Shown: positions 8,772 through 18,112, counted from the stretch's first letter. The stretch is 64,000 nucleotides of DNA from Ectothiorhodospira lacustris (GCF_022227845.1 NZ_JAJNQN010000004.1:1-64000), one strand, 5' to 3'. Notes: generated from the letters alone by a model not told the origin. Numbers and translations are program-made.

Positions 8772-9842
8772 ATGGGCCACCTGTTCAGGAAATCTTATCA
8801 TCCGCCGGGCACGGCTCCGGGAACGTTGCCCGAACAGGGGGCGGGAAAAGGGGCCGCCCAGATCCATCTCGTCCGTTACAGCGGGCGGAAGGTCGTTGAA
8901 CACGAGGACTGTGATCTCGCGCAATGCCTGGACACTGAAGGAGACGGCACTCTCTGGTGTCATCTGCAAGGGCAACCCTCTCCCGAGCAACTGGCCCGGC
9001 TTGGCGAGATGTTCTCGCTGCATCCCCTTGCGGTGGAAGACGTCGGAAATCACGGGCAGCGGCCGAAGGCCGACATTTTCGACGAGGGTGTGTTCGTGAT
9101 CCTGAACCAGCCGCGCTGGGACGAGAGCAACCTGGCGCTGGACCAGGTCAGCGTGTTCTTGGGCCAGAGTTTCGTGATTACCGTGCATGCGGGGCCGGGC
9201 GATCCCTTTGCTCCTATCCGTCGCCGGATCCGAAACACGAACCGAAATTTCTCCGGATTGGGCGCCCCATACCTGGCCTACGCCGTGATCGACATGGTCG
9301 TGGACCAGGCCTTTCCGATTCTGGAGGAACTTGGGTCACAGATCACGGACCTTGAGGATCGCGTGATGGAAACACCGGAACGGTCGACCTACGAGCAGAT
9401 TCACCTATTGCGGCGCGATCTGCTCGTGCTGCGTCGGCAGTTCTGGCCGGTGCGCGACATGCTCGGGAAATTGATGCGCGATGGCGAGGATCGGTTCAGC
9501 GAGGAAGTGATTCCTTACCTGCGTGATGTGCACGACCATACGATCCAAATTATGGACATCCTGGAGTCGTATCGCGAGATGAGCGCGAGCATGGTCGATG
9601 TCTTCATGTCATCGGTCAATCACCGGCTGAACGAAGTCATGAAGGTCCTGACGATCATCGCGACGATCTTCATTCCGCTGACGTTTCTGGTGGGTGTCTA
9701 CGGGATGAACTTCGCACATCCCGAGAGCCCGTGGTCCATGCCCGAACTCCACAGTTATTACGGGTATCCGGTGATCTGGATCGTGATGCTGGCCATCGCG
9801 GGGACGATGCTGTATCTGTTCCGGCGCCGGGACTGGTTCTGA
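8772..9842 (+). CDS. CorA-family divalent metal transporter
   Basis: A 356-residue CorA/ZntB-type channel for Mg2+ or another divalent cation. The long cytoplasmic domain (residues ~1-290) contains the conserved HPLAVEDV segment and long helices that form the pentameric funnel. Two transmembrane helices close the protein, with the signature YGMNF pore motif between them and a basic RRRDWF tail typical of the family. A longer frame is open upstream from 8580, but GGAGG at 8757-8761 sits ten bases before the ATG at 8772 and the first 64 codons of the longer frame show no family features, so the shorter start is chosen. The gene is transcribed away from the reductase block and converges on the lipoprotein gene. 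Confidence 0.9.
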   Translation: MGHLFRKSYHPPGTAPGTLPEQGAGKGAAQIHLVRYSGRKVVEHEDCDLAQCLDTEGDGTLWCHLQGQPSPEQLARLGEMFSLHPLAVEDVGNHGQRPKADIFDEGVFVILNQPRWDESNLALDQVSVFLGQSFVITVHAGPGDPFAPIRRRIRNTNRNFSGLGAPYLAYAVIDMVVDQAFPILEELGSQITDLEDRVMETPERSTYEQIHLLRRDLLVLRRQFWPVRDMLGKLMRDGEDRFSEEVIPYLRDVHDHTIQIMDILESYREMSASMVDVFMSSVNHRLNEVMKVLTIIATIFIPLTFLVGVYGMNFAHPESPWSMPELHSYYGYPVIWIVMLAIAGTMLYLFRRRDWF

Positions 9843-9995
9843 TCTGTCCGACCGTCGGGCGGGTCGCCGGGGTAACTCCGTGAGGGTCCGGTTGCCGGGT
9901 GGTTCGCTGGCGGTTGGCCCGGCGCTCAGCGATCGTCACCACCGGTGAGCATGATGGGTAGACAGGCCAGCGCCACCGCAAGCATCACCCACAGA

Positions 9996-10391
9996 TCAGG
10001 GCTGATGGGTGACTCTGATCCGCTTGCCAGCCTCCGGGGCCACCGGAAGCCAGGTACCGAACTGGGCGGAGTACGCCTGGCGGTTTTTGCGCATGGGGTA
10101 GGCGTCGGTTTCGGCCAGCAGATGACCGTCCTGGGCTAATACCTCGATATGAATGGTTCCGGGAATGGCGCCGCGGCGGTGGATATCATGGGCGATGGTC
10201 CCTCTGACCTGCAGACCTTCTTCGTATTGCATGACCCGGACGGGGCCGAACCTATAATCGGTTGAGTCGATGGTCTCGACTTCGAGCGTGCTTTGCGTGA
10301 TCTGTTCGGGCAGCAGGCTGCATGCCGGCGCCAGCGCCGCGAGGCCGAGGGCCAGCAGGATGGGTAACAACAACCGGTATCTGTCTTGCAC
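9996..10391 (-). CDS. small predicted lipoprotein
   Basis: A 131-residue protein with a type II signal peptide: a basic start, a hydrophobic core and a lipobox (LAPAC, Cys at residue 24). The mature part is a compact beta-rich domain of ~105 residues. I do not recognise a named family. It is the last gene of the minus-strand efflux cluster, about 45 bases after the DUF3240 gene, so a periplasmic accessory role for the metal pump is likely but unproven. The short 9843-9995 interval beyond it holds no further gene I can support. Confidence 0.75.
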   Translation of the reverse strand: MQDRYRLLLPILLALGLAALAPACSLLPEQITQSTLEVETIDSTDYRFGPVRVMQYEEGLQVRGTIAHDIHRRGAIPGTIHIEVLAQDGHLLAETDAYPMRKNRQAYSAQFGTWLPVAPEAGKRIRVTHQP

Positions 10392-10438
10392 GTTGATCTA
10401 CCTTTTCGGGGATGAATGGGTTGGATGAAAAACGGGAC

Positions 10439-10738
10439 CTAGAGGCGCCCTTGGTCCATGACCGGTACGCGCCAGTGATGAATGCCGCTGTCGGAAAAGT
10501 CCTTGCCAAGATCGTCCAGTACCGATTGGCTGGCTTCAGGGGGCAGGTGGATGAGTAACAGGGTCTTCGCCGTGTAACCCGCCACCTGTTCCGCCACCGT
10601 CATGGAGTGTTCCGATGAGCCATGTCCGGCCGCGGGCACACTGGTAAAGCCAGGGACATCGGGGCGATCCAGCAGCCATTCCGTGACCAGATCGGCGGTC
10701 TGGGGGGGCATGACCAGATAGAGCAACTGATACGTCAT
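10439..10738 (-). CDS. DUF3240 family protein, PII-like, next to metal pump
   Basis: A 99-residue soluble protein whose start (MTYQLLYLVMPPQ), GHGSS turn and overall size match DUF3240, a family with a predicted PII/CutA-like fold that occurs beside CzcA/CusA-type pumps. It begins eleven bases after the end of the pump permease gene and is clearly part of the same operon. The role is not established; ligand or metal sensing at the pump is a reasonable inference from the fold and the repeated gene neighbourhood. Confidence 0.8.
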   Translation of the reverse strand: MTYQLLYLVMPPQTADLVTEWLLDRPDVPGFTSVPAAGHGSSEHSMTVAEQVAGYTAKTLLLIHLPPEASQSVLDDLGKDFSDSGIHHWRVPVMDQGRL

Positions 10739-10749
10739 CTTGGATATCC

Positions 10750-13700
10750 TCAGGAAGGCAAAGGTTCGGTCTTGGCAGGTGAAGAACCAAAGCGCCGATA
10801 CAGGATGGGCAGCAGGATCAGGGTAAGCAGCGTGGCCGATGCCAGGCCGCCGATCACCACGATGGCCAGAGGGCGCTGGATCTCGGAGCCCGGGCCGGTG
10901 GCAAACAGCAGGGGCACCAGACCCAGTGCCGCGATGCTGGCCGTCATCAGGACGGGCCGCAGGCGTCGACGTGCACCTTCAACCACCACGACGTCCATGG
11001 GCTGTCCCTGGGCTCGCAGTTGGTTGAAATAGGTCACCATAACCACGCCATTGAGTACGGCGATCCCCAGCAGGGCGATGAAACCCACCGAAGCCGGTAC
11101 CGACAGGTATTCCCCAGTGATGGCCAGGGCAAATATACCGCCGATCATGGCAAAGGGGACGTTGGACAACACCAGCAGGGCCTGGCGCACCGAGCGGAAG
11201 GTGGAAAACAGCACCAGGAAGATCAACCCCAGGGCCATGGGTACCACCAGGGCCAGTCGGGCGGATGCCCGTTGCTGATTCTCGAACTCACCTCCCCACT
11301 CCAGGCGGTAGCCGCTGGGCAGATCCACCTCCTGCGCCACGGTTTGCTGGGCTTCTTCGACAAAGCCCACCAGATCGCGTCCCTCGACGTTGGCAATGGC
11401 CACGGCATAGGCCTGACCTCTTTCCCGGGTCAGCGCTACGTGCCCTTCCGTGATTTCAAAACGAGCCAGTTGGGTCAGCGGCACGGACTGGCCGCTGGGC
11501 AAGGTCACCTGCATGGCTTCTAAACGGGCGGGTGACTGGCGCAGTGCCTCGGTTCCACCGATCACCAGCGGGATGCGGCGGCCTTCGTCAAATACATGGC
11601 CGATGGGCCATCCTTCCAGCTGTGTCCTGAGCAGTGTGGACAGCGTGTCGGCGTCGATGCCCAGCCGGCCGGCCTCCATCCGGTCAATGGTGATATTCAT
11701 ATACTGAGCCCCCTCGTTGCGGGTGGTATAGACGTCCCGGGCTCCTGGTAAGGTCTGCAGCGTGTCGACGATGGCCCCAGCGATGCGGTTGAGCTGTTGT
11801 GGATCGGGACCCAGAACCTTGACGGCCAGATCGCCCCGGACGCCTGTGAGCATTTCCGAGACACGCATCTCGATGGGTTGTGTAAAGGCGTAACCCACAC
11901 CGGGAAACTGGTTCAGCACCTCACGGATGCCATCAATCAGGGCCTCGCGGTCTTCAAATCGCCATTCGGAGCGGGGGGCCAGGACCAGGAAACTGTCGGT
12001 CTGATTGAGCCCCATGGGGTCCAGTCCCAGCTCATCGGAGCCGGTCCGGGCGACGACGCCCCGTATCTCCGGGATCTGTTCCAGTAAGGCCGACTGGATT
12101 CGTTGGTCCAGGGCCAGGGATTCGTCCAGGGTGATGGAGGGCAGCTTTTCCAGCTGCACGATCAGATCGCCTTCATTCATGGTGGGCATGAAGGTCTTAC
12201 CCACCAGGCCAAAAACGCCGGCCGCGGCCACCAGCAGCAACCCGGCAATGGCCACCACCACCTTTTCATGGCGCATGGCAAGCCCCAGCGTGGGCATGTA
12301 GAGGCGGCTGAGCTGACGGGACAACCAGGGTTCATGATGGGCGCCCGTACCCAGCAGGAACGAGGCCAACACAGGGATGACCGTCAGTGAGAGCAGTAAC
12401 GAAGACGCCAGGGCAAAGATGATGGTCAGGGCAACGGGCTTGAAGAGCTTGCCCTCCAGGCCTTGCAGGGTGAGCAGGGGCAGGAAAACAATGATGATGA
12501 TCAGGATGCCCGAGACCATGGGTACGGCCACTTCCCGGGTGGCCCGATAGATCAGGTTCAGCCTGGGAAGGCGCCCGCCAGCGCCATGGGACAGTCGCGT
12601 GACCACGTTTTCCACCACGACCACGGCGGCATCCACCAGCATGCCGATGGCAATCGCCAGGCCCCCCAGGGACATGAGATTGGCAGACAGGCCGAATTGG
12701 CGCATCAGCACGAAGGTACCCATGGCGGCCAAGGGCAGGATCAGGGCCACGGTGAGGGCCGCACGCAGGTTGCCCAAAAACAGGACCAGCAGAATCAGGA
12801 CCAGTACCGTGGCTTCGATGAGCGCCTTGGTGACCGTATGCACGGCACGATTCACCAGCATGCTCCGGTCATAGAAGGGCTCGATGCGCACGCCTTCCGG
12901 TAGCACGGATTCGAGCGCCGCCAGCTCAGCCTTGACGCCTTCCACCACGGCCTGGGCATTGGCTCCACGTAGACCCAGGACCAGTCCTTGCACAGTCTCC
13001 CCCTCGCCGTTGCGGGTGACGGCACCATAGCGACTGAGCGCGGCCAGATGCACGTCTGCCACGTCACCCACCCGCAGGGGTTGCTGGGGATCCGGGACCA
13101 CGACAATGGCGGCCAGGTCGTCCAGGGTCCTGATGGCCCCTTCGCTGCGGACCAGCAGGGTTTCCTCACCCGCATCCAGGCGCCCCGCGCCGTCATTGCG
13201 ATTGTTGGCGCTGATGGCGGCCTGTAGCGTGTCCAGACCGATGCCATGCGCTGTCATGCGGGCCGGATCCGGCACCACCTCAAAGGTGGTGACGAATCCC
13301 CCCAGGGAATTGACCTCGGCCACGCCGGGAACGGACCGCAGTGCAGGGCGGATGGTCCAGTCCAGCAGCTCCCGTCGTTGCGCCAGCGTCAGGCCTTCGC
13401 CTTCGACGGTGAACATGAACATCTCCCCCAGCGGAGTGGTCATGGGGGCCATGCCGCCTTCGATGCCCTCAGGCAGGTTGTCCCAGGCCGTGTTCAGGCG
13501 TTCAGCCACTTGCTGGCGCGCCCAGTAGATGTCGGTACCCTCTGCAAAGTCCACGGTGATGTCGGTCAGCCCATACTTGGCAATGGAACGCATCATGGTC
13601 TGACGAGGAATGCCGAGCATCTCCACTTCAACAAGGCTGGTAATCCGGGTGGCGATCTCCTCGGGCGTCATACCCGGCGCCTTGATGATGATCTTCACCT

Positions 13701-13836
13701 GGGTGGTGGAGACATCGGGAAAGGCATCGATGGGGGTGTCCTGAAAGGCACGCCAGCCGGCGCCCATGAGGATCAGCACCACCAGGCACACGAGCAGGCG
13801 CTGGCTGAGGGAAAACTGTATCAAACGTGTCAGCAT
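10750..13836 (-). CDS. CzcA/CusA-type heavy-metal RND efflux permease
   Basis: A 1028-residue inner-membrane RND pump subunit of the heavy-metal (HME) class. The N-terminal helix is followed by the family start of the porter domain (DTPIDAFPDVSTTQVKI). The TM4 segment carries the LVDAAVVVVEN proton-relay motif, whose Asp and Glu are essential in characterised HME pumps. The chain shows the usual duplicated 6+6 TM layout with two large periplasmic loops. It drives metal export by proton influx through an adaptor and outer-membrane channel encoded just upstream. The stop and start spacings (5 bases to the adaptor gene) show one operon. The cation (Zn/Cd/Co versus Cu/Ag) cannot be decided by eye. 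Confidence 0.93.
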   Translation of the reverse strand: MLTRLIQFSLSQRLLVCLVVLILMGAGWRAFQDTPIDAFPDVSTTQVKIIIKAPGMTPEEIATRITSLVEVEMLGIPRQTMMRSIAKYGLTDITVDFAEGTDIYWARQQVAERLNTAWDNLPEGIEGGMAPMTTPLGEMFMFTVEGEGLTLAQRRELLDWTIRPALRSVPGVAEVNSLGGFVTTFEVVPDPARMTAHGIGLDTLQAAISANNRNDGAGRLDAGEETLLVRSEGAIRTLDDLAAIVVVPDPQQPLRVGDVADVHLAALSRYGAVTRNGEGETVQGLVLGLRGANAQAVVEGVKAELAALESVLPEGVRIEPFYDRSMLVNRAVHTVTKALIEATVLVLILLVLFLGNLRAALTVALILPLAAMGTFVLMRQFGLSANLMSLGGLAIAIGMLVDAAVVVVENVVTRLSHGAGGRLPRLNLIYRATREVAVPMVSGILIIIIVFLPLLTLQGLEGKLFKPVALTIIFALASSLLLSLTVIPVLASFLLGTGAHHEPWLSRQLSRLYMPTLGLAMRHEKVVVAIAGLLLVAAAGVFGLVGKTFMPTMNEGDLIVQLEKLPSITLDESLALDQRIQSALLEQIPEIRGVVARTGSDELGLDPMGLNQTDSFLVLAPRSEWRFEDREALIDGIREVLNQFPGVGYAFTQPIEMRVSEMLTGVRGDLAVKVLGPDPQQLNRIAGAIVDTLQTLPGARDVYTTRNEGAQYMNITIDRMEAGRLGIDADTLSTLLRTQLEGWPIGHVFDEGRRIPLVIGGTEALRQSPARLEAMQVTLPSGQSVPLTQLARFEITEGHVALTRERGQAYAVAIANVEGRDLVGFVEEAQQTVAQEVDLPSGYRLEWGGEFENQQRASARLALVVPMALGLIFLVLFSTFRSVRQALLVLSNVPFAMIGGIFALAITGEYLSVPASVGFIALLGIAVLNGVVMVTYFNQLRAQGQPMDVVVVEGARRRLRPVLMTASIAALGLVPLLFATGPGSEIQRPLAIVVIGGLASATLLTLILLPILYRRFGSSPAKTEPLPS

Positions 13837-13841
13837 GTTAA

Positions 13842-14930
13842 TTACTCACCCAGCCAGATGGCCTTCATTGCCGCAACACCGCGTATTGCCACCCGGTTGG
13901 AAGGCTCTAGTGGCGCGCGCACCACAACGGTCTGGTCTTCCTTTGCCACCACCTGTACTGGCTGGGGGAGGAATGCGTTGTCCGCATCCACAAGGATCCA
14001 GGTCTCGCCGCCATGGCGCACCAGTGCCGTGGCGGGGAGGCGCCAGTGCCCCGGTTGCAGCGGCTGGGCCAGTTGGATCTCCAGAAACTGCCCGGGCCGC
14101 AACCGCTCAGAGGCATCCGGGATTTGTGCCCGGAGCAAGATGCCCTGATCCTTGTCATGCACCATACTGCCGATGGCAATGACCTGGCCTTGCAGCCCCT
14201 GGGCCGGGAGCAGGACCGAGGTACCCACGGTGACTGTGTCCAGTTGCGTCAAGGGGACATGGATTTCCAGCCACAAGGGGTTCAGTTGGGCCAGGCGGTA
14301 GAGGGGCTCCGCCGTGTCCACGGACTGACCGGTTTCCACCAACTGCTTGATGATGGTGCCGGCGATGGGTGCGTGTACCGAAAGGGTGCCACTCAGTCGC
14401 CGGGTCCGTGCCAGTTGCCTTAAATCATCCTCACCCAGGCCGGCCAGGAAGAGCTGTTGCCTGAACTGATCCCGTTGATTGCTCAACTCCCGTTGCCGGG
14501 ACTGGGTTTCCAGCAGCCGACGTTGGGGAATCAATCCTTCGCGAAACAGGGTCTGATCCCTTGTCAGTGCCTGCTGGGCCAGCTCCAGCCGGTTCAGTGC
14601 ATCCAGGTACTGGCGCTGTGTATCCAGCAGCTCCGGGCTTCTCAGTTCGGCCAGCAGGGTGCCGCTGGACACGTGTTGGCCCTCTGCCACTGTCAGGTGT
14701 TCAATAACGCCGCTCTGGCGGGCGGTGATCACCCGCAGCTGCGCCGTGGGTATGGCCACCACCCCGGGATAGCGCCCGCTGAGGAAATGGTCGGCTGCCA
14801 AGGGGCTGGCCCACTCCACCCCCAGGGCTTGTGCCTGGGTCTTTGTCAACGGCAGTGAAGGAGGGGCCGCCGCGGCGATCTGGCCGCCGAGAAGGGCGGC
14901 CAGGAGCAAGGGAAATAGGGTGTATTTCAT
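13842..14930 (-). CDS. RND periplasmic adaptor (CzcB/CusB-like membrane fusion protein)
   Basis: A 362-residue periplasmic adaptor. It opens with a signal peptide, then a lipoyl-like half (TARQSGVIEHLTVAEGQHVSSG), a central helical hairpin rich in Leu, Gln and Arg (residues ~100-170), the second lipoyl half (VHAPIAGTIIKQLVETGQSV), and beta-barrel/membrane-proximal domains. In CzcCBA systems this protein bridges the permease and the TolC-like channel. No extra His/Met-rich N-terminal metal-binding segment is evident. It overlaps the channel gene by four bases and ends five bases before the permease gene. Confidence 0.92.
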   Translation of the reverse strand: MKYTLFPLLLAALLGGQIAAAAPPSLPLTKTQAQALGVEWASPLAADHFLSGRYPGVVAIPTAQLRVITARQSGVIEHLTVAEGQHVSSGTLLAELRSPELLDTQRQYLDALNRLELAQQALTRDQTLFREGLIPQRRLLETQSRQRELSNQRDQFRQQLFLAGLGEDDLRQLARTRRLSGTLSVHAPIAGTIIKQLVETGQSVDTAEPLYRLAQLNPLWLEIHVPLTQLDTVTVGTSVLLPAQGLQGQVIAIGSMVHDKDQGILLRAQIPDASERLRPGQFLEIQLAQPLQPGHWRLPATALVRHGGETWILVDADNAFLPQPVQVVAKEDQTVVVRAPLEPSNRVAIRGVAAMKAIWLGE

Positions 14931-16153
14931 TCGGGTATGACTCCCAGAGCCTGATTGAGACGTGCCTGGGCACGACCCAGTTCGATACGACGCTGTTCAA
15001 GATCCAATGCGCTGCTGCGGGCCAGCGCCTGGGCTCGCAAGAGTTGCACCAGATCGGTTTCTCCCAGATCAAAGGCGCGTTGCGCCATGTGCAGGGCATC
15101 CCGGGCCAGGGCTTCACGGTGCGTTGCCAGGTTCAGGGCCTCTTCAGCGCCCTGATGGGCCAGACGGGCCGATAACAACGCCTGCTCGGCGGTCAGCCGC
15201 GCCTGCTGGAGTGCCACGTCCTGTTCGGTCTGGGTCCGCATTGCCGAGGCGATGGCAGGCGCGGACTGCCCTGCGAGTCCAAAGGGGAGGGTGAGTGAAA
15301 TCTGCACGGCATCGTCGCTCTTTGCACCGCTGAACTCCCGGTTATTTCGGCCCCCGATACCCAATATCGGAGTCCCCGCCCGGGAACGCCGGGCCTGGAC
15401 GGTTTCAGCCCGGGCAAGGGCCAGGGCTTGCTGCGCTTCCTGTACCCGGGGATGGCCCGGTGGGAGCTCGGTGACGGGGGCAGGGGGTTCGTATAACGGC
15501 TCGGGTAAGGCCATCTGGCCTGTCAGTTGTCGGTACCCTGCCAGTGCAATCCGATGCGCGGACTGAGCATCACTCACGTCGGCCTCTCGATCGGCCACCT
15601 CCTGACGGATGGTCAGCAGGTCAAACTGCGCAAGCTCTCCAACGGCGACAAGCCTGGCGACCTTGGTCTCCAGATCCCGGCTGGTCTGTAGTGAAAGATG
15701 CATCTGCTGCAGGGTGGCTTCGGTGAGAACCACTTCCCACACCTGTTCCCGAACCCGGCCGGCCATGGTCCAGCGCTGCCGCAGGTCCAGGACGTCCGCC
15801 TGATCTCCCAGGGCCTGAGCGACCCCTTGCCGTGCACCGCGCTGGCCCTGCCACCACAGGGGCAACTCAAGCATGGCCTCAATCTCCCGGAAGCCCTCAT
15901 CATCCGTGATCTGGTCGGAGAGATAGTTCAGGGCCAGTGAGGGATCGGCGGCGAGAAAGCCGCTGCTCTGGCGATGCACGGCCTCTCCCTGCTGCCGCAG
16001 GCTGTTGCCCAAGGCCTGTTCGCCGCTACGTGCCAGGGCCTCCGATATCACCTGACCCAGCGTGTCGGCGCTTGCGGCCGTACTCGTCAGCACAAGGCAC
16101 AGGGGGAGCAGCACGTTCAGAGCCACTCGTTTGAAGCAGGGATGCGTTTTCAT
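14927..16153 (-). CDS. TolC-family outer-membrane efflux channel (CzcC-like)
   Basis: About 408 residues: signal peptide ending in an ASA site, then two copies of the outer-membrane efflux protein repeat dominated by long amphipathic helices. It would form the outer-membrane duct of the tripartite pump. The frame is open seven codons further up to a TTG, but the ATG at 16151-16153 gives a better signal peptide start. An 18-bp operator-like direct repeat lies 22 bases upstream (16175-16192), so this gene is probably the first of the pump operon and controlled by the nearby two-component system. Confidence 0.9.
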   Translation of the reverse strand: MKTHPCFKRVALNVLLPLCLVLTSTAASADTLGQVISEALARSGEQALGNSLRQQGEAVHRQSSGFLAADPSLALNYLSDQITDDEGFREIEAMLELPLWWQGQRGARQGVAQALGDQADVLDLRQRWTMAGRVREQVWEVVLTEATLQQMHLSLQTSRDLETKVARLVAVGELAQFDLLTIRQEVADREADVSDAQSAHRIALAGYRQLTGQMALPEPLYEPPAPVTELPPGHPRVQEAQQALALARAETVQARRSRAGTPILGIGGRNNREFSGAKSDDAVQISLTLPFGLAGQSAPAIASAMRTQTEQDVALQQARLTAEQALLSARLAHQGAEEALNLATHREALARDALHMAQRAFDLGETDLVQLLRAQALARSSALDLEQRRIELGRAQARLNQALGVIPE

Positions 16154-16174
16154 GGCCACAGCGTAGGCTCGCAA

Positions 16175-16192
16175 GCTTAAATCAACCTTAAA
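16175..16192 (-). promoter_or_regulatory. operator-like direct repeat upstream of the efflux operon
   Basis: The plus strand reads GCTTAAATCAACCTTAAA: two CTTAAA half-sites one helical turn apart. The same 18-bp pattern, GCTKAAWYCAMSCTKAAW, occurs at 17410-17427 and 19938-19955, each beside a promoter region of this gene block. The layout is typical of OmpR/PmrA-type regulator sites (tandem half-sites with 11-bp period), and the gene at 17423-18112 encodes such a regulator. Confidence 0.6.
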
Positions 16193-16267
16193 TGACAGCC
16201 GGCTGTTTCCTGGTGCCAGCGGACCACCTGGCCTTTCCAGCCGGGTGGGTGCGGTTGGAAGGATTTT

Positions 16268-16582
16268 TCAGCGCATGCCGGAATCATGTCGCAACAGGTG
16301 CCCGTCTTCCGCGTCCACGGTCATCCGGTGCAGGACGCCATCGACGCCGAGCGTCTTGACCCTGTAGACGTATCGCTCCTGTTCACGCTCCAGGCGGGAT
16401 TCGAGGATCTGTCCGTAGGCGGTCTTTCCGGATGTCTTGAGTACATGGTCCATGGGCTGGATCCGGTGGTCTGCCTGGAACTGGAGCACTTCCTGGGGAT
16501 CAATGGTTTCCGCCGCCGGGCCCACCGCGGGGATTAGAAGGGCCGCAAGCAGGGCAAGGGGAATGGTCTTCAAGGTTTTCAT
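16268..16582 (-). CDS. small periplasmic PepSY-like protein
   Basis: A 104-residue exported protein: signal peptide to about residue 23 (ending AAE), then one PepSY-like unit of ~75 residues (a QFQADHRIQPMDHVLK helix, an LESRLEREQERYVYRVKTL strand pair and a DAEDGHLL end). It is clearly related to the 103-residue protein at 19578-19889: both share the I-x-P-M-x-x-V-L, R-Y-V-Y-x-x-K and D-A-x-x-x-x-L pattern. PepSY domains are proposed to modulate neighbouring proteases or sensors; here a role with the membrane sensor kinase is inferred from context. Confidence 0.8.
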   Translation of the reverse strand: MKTLKTIPLALLAALLIPAVGPAAETIDPQEVLQFQADHRIQPMDHVLKTSGKTAYGQILESRLEREQERYVYRVKTLGVDGVLHRMTVDAEDGHLLRHDSGMR

Positions 16583-16666
16583 GGCGGGTACTCCCAGGGT
16601 TCAACGTCAACCGGTAAATGTGTCGATCAGGATTGTTCTTCGCAGGCTCGGCGGTAGATACGGGAT

Positions 16667-16797
16667 GTTCTGAAAAAGCCCCTTGCCGTCACTCCCGCGA
16701 AGGCGGGAGTCCAGGGTTTTCAGTCTGTGACTGGATTACCGCTTTCGCAGGAATGACAGGGATGCCGCACGCAACGTCCGAATGGCTTATTCAGAGC
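16667..16797. repeat. palindromic intergenic repeat element, copy 1
   Basis: An element of ~131 bases bounded by GTTCTGAA on the left and TTCAGAGC on the right. Inside are two palindromes: a perfect ACTCCCGC/GCGGGAGT stem at 16691-16710 and a decayed ATTaCCGC/GCaGGAAT stem at about 16736-16755. The same architecture occurs in inverted orientation at 22763-22997. The CTCCCGC...GCGGGAG cores resemble the dRS3-like/REP-like palindromes seen in many proteobacteria. Its right end covers the last codons of the cytochrome b gene. Confidence 0.75.
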
Positions 16798-17359
16798 GTC
16801 TCTTGCGGCCGGTGATCATGGCGCGCACCAGGTTCTCCTTCTGGGTCAGGCTGCCCAGCAGCACGCCGGTGAGATGGATCAGCACCAGGCCCAGGGTGAA
16901 GTTGGCAAGGAACTCGTGGATCTCCTCCACCGCCTCGGCCGTGCCGTGGCCGGCGCTTGCCATGAGTCCGGCCAGGGGACCCGCCGATTCCTCGGCTCCC
17001 AGGGTGGCGATGCCGCTGACAGTGAGGCCGATGAGACTGATGAACATCAGCACATAGATCCAGCCCGCCAGGGGGTTATGACCCCGGTGGTATTCGGGCT
17101 GCCCCCGCAGCAGCCCGCGGATGTGGGCCATGACCTCGCCTGGCGGCCGCACGAAATCCCGGAAGCGGGCATGGGTGCCGCCGATGAAGCCCCAGGGGAT
17201 GCGGGCCAGGACCAGCACAAGGACCGCGTAGCCAGCCAGCGTGTGTATGTCCATGGCGTCGTCACCGACGGCATAGGCGATGATGAAGGCGCTGGCCAGG
17301 CCCCAGTGGAAGATGCGAACGAAGGGGTCCCAGACCGTGATCTGACGGGAGGTGTTCAT
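16787..17359 (-). CDS. cytochrome b561-like di-haem membrane protein
   Basis: A 190-residue protein of the cytochrome b561/Ni-Fe-hydrogenase b-type family. Four hydrophobic helices are visible with His residues at the expected depths: IFHW in helix 1, DIHTLAGY in helix 2, EIHEFLAN and LIHLTGV in the last two helices. These would ligate two b haems and pass electrons between the quinone pool and a periplasmic partner. Its C-terminal codons run into a palindromic repeat. An operator-like direct repeat (17410-17427) sits between this gene and the regulator gene upstream, so it may be separately controlled. Confidence 0.88.
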   Translation of the reverse strand: MNTSRQITVWDPFVRIFHWGLASAFIIAYAVGDDAMDIHTLAGYAVLVLVLARIPWGFIGGTHARFRDFVRPPGEVMAHIRGLLRGQPEYHRGHNPLAGWIYVLMFISLIGLTVSGIATLGAEESAGPLAGLMASAGHGTAEAVEEIHEFLANFTLGLVLIHLTGVLLGSLTQKENLVRAMITGRKRRSE

Positions 17360-17409
17360 GGTATTGCTGCCCTCATGTGAGTGGAGATGGGGGCAGTGTG
17401 ACGCGGCAA

Positions 17410-17427
17410 GCTTAATCCACGCTTAAT
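17410..17427 (-). promoter_or_regulatory. operator-like direct repeat between response regulator and cytochrome b genes
   Basis: The plus strand reads GCTTAATCCACGCTTAAT, a perfect CTTAAT-N5-CTTAAT repeat, the form known for PmrA/QseB boxes. It overlaps the stop codon of the regulator gene and lies 51 bases before the cytochrome b start. It matches the other two sites of this block in sequence and orientation. Confidence 0.6.
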
Positions 17428-18112
17428 CCTTCTCCCGTTCCGGACCGGGAGCGGGCGGCTGCAGACAATATCCCTGGCCGCGGCGGGTCTGGATGAGATC
17501 CGGGCCCAGCTTCTCCCGCAGCCGGGAGATGTACACCTCCAGCACGTTGCTGTCCCGTTCGCTCTCGTATTCGTACAGATGCTCCGCCAGCCGGGTCTTG
17601 GACAGCACTTGTCCGGGATGACGCAGAAAGTAGCGCAGCAACTTGAATTCGGTGGCGGTGAGGGGTAACTCGTCGGGACCGTCCACCAGCACTTGACGCT
17701 GCTCGTCCAGGCGCCAGGAGCCCACTCGCAATGTGGTGTCCCTTACCGGTGCCGCACGGCGCAGCAGGGCCAGGATCCGGGCCAGCAGTTCTTCCACGTG
17801 AAAGGGCTTGCCCAGGTAGTCATCGGCCCCCTGCCGCAGTCCGTCCACCCGATCCCGCCAGCTGTTGCGGGCGGTGAGGATCAGCACCGGGGTGGTGACG
17901 CCGATCTCGCGCCAAGCGGCCAACACCGCCATGCCCGGCAGGTCGGGTAGTCCCAGATCCAGCACGATCAGGTCATAGGGCTCGGTCTCCCCCAGGTGCC
18001 GGCCGTCCACGCCGTTCAGGGCCAGATCCACCGCCAGCCCTTCCCGTTGCAGGCGCCGTTGCAGGCGCGCACCCAGTTCCGCATCATCTTCAACGATCAG
18101 GATTCTCATCAA
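17423..18112 (-). CDS. OmpR/PhoP-family response regulator
   Basis: A 229-residue two-domain regulator. The receiver domain (1-120) shows the acidic pair (VEDD), the phospho-acceptor Asp in LIVLDLGLPDLPG (~51), the Thr (ILTAR) and the Lys (LGKPF). The C-terminal winged helix (130-220) contains the LTATEFKLLRYFLRHPGQVLSK and SNVLEVYISRLREKLG elements of OmpR-type DNA-binding domains. It overlaps its kinase gene by 23 bases. The sequence is closest in pattern to QseB/PmrA/PhoP-type regulators. Three direct repeats around the locus are its likely targets. Confidence 0.93.
   Translation of the reverse strand: MMRILIVEDDAELGARLQRRLQREGLAVDLALNGVDGRHLGETEPYDLIVLDLGLPDLPGMAVLAAWREIGVTTPVLILTARNSWRDRVDGLRQGADDYLGKPFHVEELLARILALLRRAAPVRDTTLRVGSWRLDEQRQVLVDGPDELPLTATEFKLLRYFLRHPGQVLSKTRLAEHLYEYESERDSNVLEVYISRLREKLGPDLIQTRRGQGYCLQPPAPGPEREKD

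Noticed and set aside
9843-9995. Short minus-strand frame with one hydrophobic segment after the lipoprotein gene
   Set aside because: About 20 codons from the first ATG, no ribosome site and no recognised family; more likely chance.
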